Of a stretch of DNA of 64,000 nucleotides, positions 54,852-64,000 are shown in pieces. Source of the DNA: Gibbula magus (taxonomy: Eukaryota; Mollusca; Gastropoda; Trochida; Trochidae); NCBI GenBank assembly GCA_936450465.1, contig OW388291.1:78649936-78713935 (forward strand), written 5' to 3'. A program made the translations under genes and the position numbers. Every line of letters begins with the position of its first letter. Positions within the stretch are counted from its first letter, which is position 1. The notes below the pieces were generated by a model. It was not told the DNA's origin. It saw only the letters and a program-made list of their open reading frames with translations, and did not search any database.

Positions 54852-57824
54852 CACTCGTAGCTACGGCAGGCATTGGCACGTTACGGAAGGCTTATGTCCC
54901 ACACGTGAAGGATGTGACATTTTGAAATTAGTTGTAAGTGTATATTAATTGTTAAATTATAACAATGTATCACCTTTATCGATGTTTCATATGTCCAATT
55001 ACATGACATAATGCAGAAAACAGTTAAAATTAGTTTTTAAGCCTGTATTTTAACATCATATGACAGAGTTAGGTTTTTTAATACATAATTTGGAAATATT
55101 AGTCATAATTACTAAGCAGTTAAGCTATAAAATATACTTTTTAGAGTGTTAAAATATTTGTTGGGGTTCAGTCAAACATATCCCTGCAACATATGTCCCC
55201 ATAAACGTTGTGATAAAAAGAAATATGTATTTATCACACCAATGTACTGTGTCAAAAATGTTATGGGGCTACCTGCACTAACATTTCCTAGCAACGGAAG
55301 GAACATCTTCCCTTCTAAATTGGGCTACAGAAAGCAGTTCATTATAATACATTATTTCAACTATTAGAGTCCTTTAAATGGTTAAAAAATATGATTGACA
55401 AACATTACTTGTGACAACTTTTCTCTCCAAAACTATATAGTATGCTAAACTACCGTTTCCAATTTAAAAATACAATTCTTACTATAATCTTGCCATAGCA
55501 TGATTCATTTCTTATTTCAGTGTATCGCCGCTATTACTGCATTTACTGTATGTACTGCAACATCAATTATCTACACTCAACGGCAAAAGAAACTTAACCT
55601 AATTTTCAACGGAGAAAAATACTTCTATTGACGTCGATTTTGAATGTCTATGATAAACACATGTTGTATATAGATATACTCTCATTTTCATACATCACAC
55701 GATGCTTTTATTCTGAAATTGCATTTTAAACATTTGTATTTGGCCGGAAAATTATGGTTTGCATTTACAAGTATAAAGAATGTAAAAAAATTAATGTAAT
55801 ACCGGTAAGTAAAATATGTTATATAAACATTAATAACCTTTTAGACTTAAATTTCTTGACGCAACATTACTGTTGGGCGTAATAAAGCAAATAAGCCATG
55901 TTTGACTCTCCCAGCTCGTTCAGTTAAGAAGATGTCACAACAACGATTTCTTAAAGAGCCATCAAGTATGTTGATAAATATATCGGAAATAGCCAGTCTG
56001 ATTGAAATCGACCGTTTTCCGAGGGATAAAAGTTGCAAGTGCATCTACCGGGATACGAACTCATATCGTTCGGAGGTTTCCTCGCAAAACCAATCTAACT
56101 CCATGAAAGATATACACATAATTTTTTCCAGATTTTTTCGACCCAAAATTAGAAGAGAAATTGCACTTATTAGTAAAGGTGTTTTCCAGTCTAAATATTG
56201 ATTAATTCTATTATTTTCAAGCGCAAATCATTGTCGTCTAACTCACAAACTGTATACAAAACAACGAAAGAAAAGCAAAGTTTATGAGTAATGAAATAAA
56301 TTGAAATATATAATGTTTGGCTATTATTTATTTACCATTTCATTTAATGATATATTTGCTACAGATATTTGAATAAATGTTTTAACCATCTAAGTAGTTT
56401 GCTTGAATTTTATTATCAATGAGAATATATTTGTCATAGTTTGCTGGTCTAATCACAATTAAATTAGTACATTAAAAGGTAAAAAGTTTATAATTTGTAT
56501 ATTCTCGGGATGTTTAGAAACATTGTTAATGTAGCAATCGTTTCATTCAGGATTGTGTGAAATGGGTAACGTGCAAGAGAAAAATCGGGCAGCACATGGG
56601 TTGTTATGGGCCTTCACGCTTCAGAAACGCTTGTTGTATAATACGTTTCATGCAATAAAGGGAATTCTGTTTATATGACGTCAGATACCCTTGACGCGCG
56701 TTTATCGAATAATACTTGTCTTTGAAACAAAATTTCATTACATTGTCGTGATATGAACATTATTCACCACATGTCATGTTGTAGATAAAAGATATTTCTA
56801 GCGATTGAGCGATTTTCCAAAAATACATTTATATTTGAAATACCAACATACTTTAAAATGCTTGTTTTTAAGAAACATAAATCGATAGTGTTTTGAAAAT
56901 TCAAAGTTACTTTAGTTGGCTTCTGAAAACATAATTTAACTCTGTTTCAGTCGTAATGATCACTGGTGGATTGAACTGTCTTCTATTGTGTATGGTGACG
57001 TATCTGTTTTGGTTGAGTGTATGTGAGTGATGATGATTTACTGTTTGCAGTGTAACTACATTATTTGCAGTTGGGACTCTCTTCTTTGAGCTCTGTTTCG
57101 TTTTGGTATGATGTTTGTTGGGCGTGTTACTACTACCATATTCTATGTTGTGATTGTCCTGTATCCAAAATGTCTAATAGAGACCCATCAGTTATTTCAT
57201 CATATACTAAAAACACAATATAATGTCATACATTATGACTTGGTAAGGGTTTAGATAGATATGCCCAAACCTAAATGAGCACTAACAACTGTTTTCGGTA
57301 TCATATGAGGTCATGCTTCACCACTGCATCAACATTTCTATTCCACTTATCCGTAACATTTTATTTCTAAAACATATGCCTTCCGGTGTTTACAAATTTA
57401 GCGACCTATGGCCTTCCGTATCCCAATTTTCTACACCATTCGGATAAAACAACGTCTGATTTTATTATAAAATCTTCAATGATAATCAAAATGAAATATT
57501 TGATTCTTTAATAATTATCCTTTAGTTCGGAGTTTATTTCATGTATTTATTTTAATTATATTGTAAGATATCTACCAAAATGTGCAGCTACTTAGTCACA
57601 AAAACATCGAAACAACATTTTACTCTTGATTTTCTACACAAATCGTATATTATTCATATATTGACTTATAGCATATTTGAAACAATACCTCTATGATCAA
57701 AATTCTGCAATTTTCTAATCAATTACGTATAATCTTTTCTATATAACGATAAAGAGTTTTCACTCTTCACGCATGAGGGCAATAGCCTTCCGTAGCTCAC
57801 CAATGCCTTCCGTAGCTACGAGTG
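54852..57824. mobile_element. ~3-kb element with inverted terminal repeats
   Basis: The left end CACTCGTAGCTACGGCAGGC (54852) matches the reverse complement of the right end (57824 leftward: CACTCGTAGCTACGGAAGGC). The match continues about 65 bp at roughly 80 percent, and both ends repeat a (C)TACGGAAGGC submotif. The interior has no transposase-like ORF; the largest frame, 55902-56201 (99 codons), is unrecognised. It contains the dispersed repeat shared with 20.8-22.4 kb. Target duplication not identified; superfamily unknown. Confidence 0.6.
55945..56770 (+). repeat. Dispersed repeat, copy B (uninterrupted)
   Basis: It starts AAAGAGCCATCAAGTATGTT and is collinear, in reverse orientation, with the outer parts of 20835-22380. 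Near 56310-56320 it runs straight through the position where copy A holds an 850-bp insertion. Confidence 0.75.
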
Positions 57825-60800
57825 TGATGATGTCTACGTAATTGCCTTGGATGTTGGGCAAGGTTAGACTTCAGAGCTATAGTTTCAACAGTTTTTGATA
57901 GATTATTTTTGTGTGAATTTAATACACGTAGGGAGAAATGTATACGAGGCTATAAATGCTGATTCACAAGTTATTCATTCAAAAGGGAGAACAGTGCAGT
58001 GCAGTGTCACGTTAATAATTTGAAAACATCTAGCCAATGGACACTTTGTACGTTTACACACAACTGAAAGAATGTAATAACAAAATCACAATGCGACCAC
58101 GCTGACATATGAAACATAAACTCCAAACAGGTAAAAAGAGAGAACACAGTTGCTGATATTTGAAGTAAAATAAAATATATTTTTTTTAATTCTCTATATT
58201 ACCCACACTGGGATTTTTGACGTAACCACGGAATGCTTGGGATATAAAATACATTTCAAAACCTTCTCTTGGTATAACATGAAATGAATTATCAAAATAT
58301 ACAGCGAAGAAAAACACCAACAGTTATGTCAGGAAGAAAACACGAGGGTGGGGTTTTGGTAGACATTGGTAGCAAAGTCAACTGTGCAAATTTTAAACCT
58401 GGGAATTCTTGAGTACCTAACTGAACAGGAGATTGACGTTATTTGGAGGTCTTACAATTAGATTGTAAAACTTCAGGTCTTACTAAATGTAAACCTTAAA
58501 ATTCGTAGTAAAACCTACTCAGAGGTTATTACAAGAAATGCAGTTACCTCACAATGTACAAAGCTATCCTGAGATAGGGTTATACGTAGATATCGCGAAA
58601 TGTCCAACAGTGTAATAAAAAAAAACTCCTGCCGGGGAAAGTCGATTTTTTAATGGAGTTTTGTTTTTATGGGGCATGATTTGTAAATATGTACCCGCAC
58701 TTTAATACATCAGAGCATAATACTTTTATTTTTATGTCTGTTCAATTACACTTGGGGTGTTGAACTCGCTATTTCAAAATGGTTTTTGGCCATAATGTCT
58801 GGCATTAACTTTAAAAAGTTAACACAATGCCGAAATTTAATTAATAAAATATGTTTTTGTTGCGGTTGAGTGTATGCCCATATATAAAGATCGTTTCTTG
58901 TTTATAAATGTAACACCTTAAAAACAACTTTTGCAGCAGTTAACCGAAGAAATATTATTTGGATTTCTACCCTTGAAGATGTGGGTTTCGAACCGACTCC
59001 CATATTAATTAACTAGGCAACACATTATAAGGAAAGTTGCATTCATTCCATTACCTGATAATCAATCTATTGCAAACTTTTACCTTTGAAAAAGGCGTCG
59101 ACTCTGAATGGTCACATCCCCACCTTGTTTGTTGAATAGTATTGCAGAGCTTTTTGTACTTATTAGTATTGGAATTTAAACGTTTGCAGAAAAACGAATC
59201 ACTCGACTCATTAACAGATTACAAATTATCATCCTACACTACTAGGAGAGATGAAGTTGCGAACTACAAATGATTTCGTAAATTTCTGAATTTTATAAAA
59301 ACAAAACAAAATATTCTGTACGTAGTCAATCTCCAAATTAAAAAAATTTCCGACTGATTTCAGAATTAATTATTCATCTGGATCTGTTCACCTTGGTCTT
59401 CTAAAGCAGGTGCAGAACATGTGCCATGTCGAGTTACAAGCGACTAGTGAATGTTTATACATATGTTTCTGTACTTCTATTCTATTAGATTTATGTCTTC
59501 CAGTAGCTAGGCAACATATACCGAACAATTCAGAGTAGAGAAGTCTGTATTCCCTTCCCTGTCACAAGAAGGTCGATAAAAATTCAACAGGTCGACTGTG
59601 AGTCGTAATATACCATCCCTGTATGTTACTTTATTGTGCAATGATTTTGTCATGCTAATCTTTTTCACGCCCGGTTTAACTGACAGGAAATATTCATCTG
59701 TAGTCTAAACCTTAAACATTGAAAAACATATTTTTTTACATATGGAAAAGGATAACAGGAAGATTTTCTGGTTAACAACTTCTTGAATGTGAAAATACAC
59801 GACGTATTACACGAGTATCTACTCAATCCTTTATCATTTTTTTTATTTATAAATATACAAGTGTTTCTCCGTAGTTATCGAAGTATAAGGCTACAGTGGG
59901 GCGTGTGCGGAAACTCTTAATGTTAATTCAATGTATAAATGTTAGGCTGATTTATTATATGAATGAATGAATGATATATATAGTCTCAATAAAATCATAC
60001 ACAAATCCGACAAAACTATATAACACAAATATACAGATTTGTTTATTGGAGAACACGTACCGACCAATTTTCACATAGTTGCAATTTCTTACCATTCGTA
60101 TAAGACATATGAGTCGCATTACAGTAATTATTTGATAACAATGCATAACTTATACGGTACATGACGACATTGGCGTTCAGACATTTCTTGTGCATTTATA
60201 TCTTTCTTCTTGAATAACATTGCACTTCAACTTTTTCAGTTGGGAGTTTCTGTTTACAAGTTATAATATAGATAAGCCAGGACAGCAATTTAAAGGGAAG
60301 TGTAATAAATGGCTTCACTCATGGAGTCTGTTCTTCAAACGCAAGAGCCACATTACATTATACTCCATTTCATTCCAGATTTCAACAGCGAATCGTCACT
60401 GAGTCTTAAGTTTGAAATTAGAGGTTTATTTTTCTCATAATATATACATTTTTAACAAGGATTTCCGGATGAACTGATTCATTGAAATATTATCTATAAA
60501 TCATACCAGGCCACGGAAGTCGCCTATTTATCATAATATCATCAACACATTGAACCAAACATTTAATTATTTGACATCCCTGCCACCACATCCGGTTTCA
60601 CCAGAGTATGTGTATCTTAATTAATCCTCTGATTGTCTCAGCATCATTTGCCTAATATCGCCGAAGGGTGGTTATATCCATCGCTATATATTGCATGTAT
60701 TTTGTCAGCCAATGAAGTCTGGTGACTTGAAATTTGATGGTCGCTTATCGGTTCTCCCGGTGTAAGTGCTAATATTGCTCTACTCGACGTCATTTATTGG

Positions 60801-61500
60801 TTGGTTATTTATAGTGCTATACGAGGCGAATCTACGAAGACAATAAGGGGATTGACGAAGCCAACTGACGATACAGATACCACTGTGGAGTTGGATGATC
60901 ACTCCAAACGAATTTTAAAGACGTAGATTCACAAACAGAATATAAGTTTATCAGCATTTTAACTGCGCATCAATGAAAAAATTCTACATTTGAAGCTGAA
61001 AGTCGACTTTACGAGAAGTGTACATGCAGTTTCACATACAGTTGTTGCCAGAACGATAAACGCGATAACTCCTTCCATTTATATAGAATATAATCCTCAT
61101 TAGCCCCAAACTCAATGGATAGAATGCGCCAATAAGAGGGGCGGGGAGCGTCAATTCCGAATCCGAGAAGCTTTATCACTCTCTGAGTGAACTCCTGTGT
61201 CATAGAAATGTGTATATTAGAAACTTGGAATCGCGAATGTTTGAAACTCATGTTAGACAGTACGTAGAGTAATCAGCCAATCAGAACTGATTATTTATCT
61301 TCTCGCTCTGACATCATAGACGTCCCTGAGATCACGCTTGTAGTGCGGGAACGTTATTTCATTCCTGCAGGATGACCGTGTATAGAGAGAGGCCTGGCCT
61401 GGTTACTTTTATTGTATTTATGCCCCCGAATTGAGTGGTGGTGTTTTCCATCTGTCCGTTTTTTTGTCCGAAAAACTGTAACCTGGTCAGTAATACAAGA
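57825..61500. other. Intergenic DNA, no recognisable gene
   Basis: AT-rich, only short frames. A CCAAT/GC-box-like patch (GCGCCAATAAGAGGGGCGGG, near 61127) and an ordered less AT-rich stretch at 60580-60900 could be regulatory. A tRNA-like B box (CGGTTCGAAACCC on the minus strand, near 58990) stands without a convincing A box. Confidence 0.5.
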
Positions 61501-61514
61501 GAAACGAATTATAT

Positions 61515-61605
61515 GGATATACAACTTCTTTATTGCATGAGTGCGACGTTGGCATCTACACCGAAACGTCGAACTCTTGCAATAACAAAAGTTGTTGCTC
61601 GCTTT
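61515..61605. mobile_element. Diverged foldback element
   Basis: Arms ACAACTTCTTTATTGCATGA (about 61521) and, inverted, CTTGCAATAACAAAAGTTGT enclose GTGCGACGTTGGCATC. It resembles the hairpin at 32514-32672 (GATCAACTTCTTTATTxAACAATGGCGAC). Confidence 0.5.
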
Positions 61606-61996
61606 TCCTACTTCTACATACCTTTGAAGAAGTGGTCTGTCACAGGCCTTCGATTCTTCACATGTGCATCAATTATGATGAAACCTTTTAGACGAGGTGT
61701 GGCCAAGTGCTACCCTTACCGTGATGTAGGGAGATTTTTTTCCGAAATTTTTAACCTTGGCCATATTTTTTTTATATGATGAACACCATTTTTTATCTAA
61801 AACGTCAATTTACGTTGCAGTTTATCTCATTTGCATATATCATTTATTAAACATACGTTGAAATAAACGCCGTCGTATAACATGAGTGCAAATGAGTGCA
61901 GACATTACATTTACCAAGTAACCATATAATTAGTTTCCACGAGAACTCGTCTATGAACGTCACCTCCCTGAAAAGGGCTGACGCAGGAGAAGCTGT

Positions 61997-62567
61997 TTGC
62001 TGATTATAAGAACGCGGTTCCGATCTAATACCAACTCCCCTCGCAAGGAAAGGATAAAGGATTTATGTGATGAACATGGATTTATACCTTTTTGTGAATA
62101 TCAGTCAAAATACAAAATACGAGGGACAGTATTAGATTATAATCAACTTCTTCCTATCTTACCTTATTCCTTAAATAATATCATCAAATGGACCAGAGTC
62201 ATCCCACCATATAATTTATATATAAACATTTACCAAAGAAATATTTTTAAGTTCCCAAAAGGATTAAGGTTATTTTATGATCAGTTAATTTTAAAAAAAT
62301 GAAACGCTTAAAATTTGTGCTAAATGGGAAATGCTCTTCAATGACACGGAATTCAACTGGCACAATGTCTTTAATATTTATAGACATGATCTCAAAGATG
62401 TTAAACTACTTGATTTCCAATACAGATTCTTGTATAGAGTCATTTACACAAAAAAAGAACTGTTGAAAATGAATCTGATTTACAATTTTGGAACTTTGGA
62501 TGAACACATTTATATTTCAAAAAATATAAATTACAAAATATTTTATTTGGTTTGGTACAACACATAA
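61997..62567 (+). pseudogene. LINE (L1/Tx1-like) ORF2 C-terminal relic
   Basis: Two frames in different registers encode parts of a typical LINE ORF2 tail. The first (61997-62302) has RIKDLCDEHGFIPFCEYQSK followed by a YNQLLPILPYSL..IIKW segment, as in the region after the RT domain. The second (62331-62567) has NWHNVFNIYRHDLKDVKLLD then FQYRFLYRVIYTKKELLKMN, the conserved W..F..t.D.kl..FQYrllHrii.tn..L.km pattern. Frameshift and stops separate them and no RT or endonuclease core is present, so this is a 5'-truncated dead copy. Confidence 0.7.
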
Positions 62568-62744
62568 AAATGTATTAATCAACCAAATCATTATATCTGC
62601 CAACAAACACATCCATATGCATTTGTGTAATATTAAAAATTCAATTCCAAAATTCTGTAACTATAAAATGGTGTTAAATGAAATATATTTTGTAGAAAAA
62701 TTCATTGCAAAGAAAAACAATGAAATGTAAACATTCTTTCAAAA

Positions 62745-63245
62745 ATGGAATTCCAATCCCAATTTTCAGCAAATGAAGGTTTCAACTGAGTAATACTATG
62801 TAACCACCTTCCGAATATATTATTGTATGCTTGTAATGTTTGACTATGTACTTGCGGGAACGAATAAAAAATTTTTTTTTAAAAATTCCAATTTTCAGCA
62901 AATGAAGGTTTCAACTGAGTATTACTATTTAACCACCTTCCGAGTACATTATTGTATGCTTGTAATGTTTGACTATGTACTTGCGGGAACGAATAAAAAA
63001 ATTGTTTTTAAAAAATCCCAATTTTCAGCAAATGAAGGTTTCAACTGAGTAATACTATTTAAGTACCTTCCGAGTATATTATTGTATGCTTGTTATGTTT
63101 GACTATGTACTTGCGGGAACGAATAAAACAATTGTTGTAAAAAAAAACAATTTTCAGCAAATGAAGGTTTCAACTGAGTAATACTATTTAACCACCTTCC
63201 GAGTATATTATTGTATGTTTGACTATGTACTTGCGGGAACGAATT
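62745..63245 (+). repeat. 129-bp tandem repeat, four units
   Basis: AATTTTCAGCAAATGAAGGT starts units at 62761, 62890, 63020 and 63149 (spacing 129, 130, 129). Each continues with CAACTGAGTAATACTAT, CACCTTCCGAGTATATTATT and a GTACTTGCGGGAACGAATAA end before an A/T run. The last unit has a short internal deletion. It lies just downstream of the LINE relic and may have grown from its 3' UTR. Confidence 0.92.
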
Positions 63246-64000
63246 AAAATATTTGGGAAAAAAATCCCTCGTAAGTTATAACTCGCGCCAGTTTCGACCA
63301 CTGGATTATTTAGTCTTACTGCATTTCCTCAACTTTTCTGTGCGAGCGTAGCAGTGTTCACTATACTAAGTTTAGGTGCCGAGCGCCACTACGCTGCTTG
63401 CTACCAGGCGTTTTATTTGTGAAGAGTGTATATCACACTTTACAATGTCAGGAGTGATGCATGCGCGTTGTCATGCATACATGCTTTAAGTTATTCTAAA
63501 AAAATTACAACATTCTCAGTTTGTAACAACAGTTTTTTTAAATGACATGTGTTGTATGCTACAAACGTAAGATAAACATATCAGATAAGAACAAAGGTTC
63601 AAATATGGTTAGAAGTATTGATTTGAAAAGAAATTTTGTAAAATGATATTTTTCAATATCATATACATCCTCATGCACTCTTTTGTTATAAAAGTATGGT
63701 TGTTGTCAATATGTACGCTTCACCGCGTGCACAAGGAAAATTGTATCGTTTTACCTGATGCAAAATACCATGACATCACTTATGCTGTACAGGATATTTA
63801 AAAAACAATATCCTATATGAAAAGACACGTAGCTTTCTTTAAACCAGTTACCATTAAGACCCAATATAGGTTGTTTTAACTATCCACATAGACATGACAT
63901 TTAAAACAACACATTTATGGTAAAATACTATTTGAACCTTTTCAAGGGATAAGACAAACTAATTCAAAGGATTATGCATATTTAGTGAAGGGCATATTAT
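63246..64000. other. Intergenic DNA, nothing recognised
   Basis: AT-rich with a short CpG-containing patch (63325-63400). No gene, repeat or RNA supported. Confidence 0.5.

Noticed and set aside
55902..56201. 99-codon frame inside the 3-kb element
   Set aside because: Its end is shared with a frame at 22.1-22.3 kb, but the DNA itself is a repeat and no family is recognisable. The similarity is explained by nucleotide homology.
58975..59035. tRNA-like B box (CGGTTCGAAACCC on minus strand)
   Set aside because: The A box is weak and no cloverleaf with proper anticodon arm could be drawn; likely a SINE scrap or chance.
61009..61251. 80-codon minus-strand frame near a CCAAT/GC-box patch
   Set aside because: Unrecognised peptide, no splice or start context that singles it out.
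1..64000. CRISPR arrays, operons, phage or plasmid genes
   Set aside because: The window is intron-rich eukaryotic DNA; the tandem repeats have no spacer structure.

Overview
This is a window of animal nuclear DNA with no prokaryotic signals. It is AT-rich and holds one large spliced gene on the minus strand, surrounded and invaded by transposable elements and satellites. The repeat style suggests a mollusc, perhaps a gastropod: TGAGTGAGT-type dispersed repeats, arrays of TCAAGGTCA/TGACCTTGACC tandem repeats ending in ACGGACGG tracts, a DIRS-type retrotransposon, TTAA-flanked MITEs and a poly-C tract. The species assignment is inference from these repeats and is not proven.

The gene is the orthologue of YLPM1 (ZAP3), a nuclear YLP-motif protein. 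I could trace it from its start codon (54085) to its stop codon (17910) through 22 coding exons. All have GT..AG borders and compatible phases and sum to 5172 nt (1723 codons plus stop). The N-terminal two thirds is low-complexity (Q/P/G-rich, collagen-like Gly-Pro-Arg repeats, YPPYD-type segments, and an Arg-Asp/Glu mixed-charge tract). The C-terminal third is a conserved P-loop kinase-like domain (GLPGSGKT), followed by a KRVRW motif that fits a protein phosphatase 1 docking site and an [12 protein letters not shown] C-terminus.

A nearly intact DIRS-family tyrosine-recombinase retrotransposon of about 6.5 kb (36884-43416) sits in intron 6, in the same orientation as the gene. It has two identical 205-bp inverted terminal repeats and an internal complementary region that matches both outer ends. 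It encodes gag, reverse transcriptase, RNase H, a DIRS post-RNase H domain and a tyrosine recombinase. Three lesions or recoding points are visible: a gag frame change, an in-frame TGA after RT, and a frame change at a run of ten G in RNase H.

Layout. 1-16.2 kb: no gene, with a degenerate GACGTT tandem repeat, a MITE relic and some regulatory-looking islands. 16.27-17.64 kb: a 41-bp satellite with a 496-bp higher-order period. 17.85-54.09 kb: YLPM1, whose introns carry TTAA MITEs, tRNA-related SINEs, a retroposon with a 12-bp target-site duplication, foldback elements, an 81-bp poly-C tract (poly-G in the transcript), the DIRS element, nuclear-receptor-half-site tandem arrays and a nested stack of DNA transposons. 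54.09-54.3 kb: putative promoter. 54.85-57.82 kb: a 3-kb element with inverted ends. 57.8-64 kb: no recognised host gene, a LINE ORF2 relic (61997-62567) and a 129-bp tandem repeat downstream of it.
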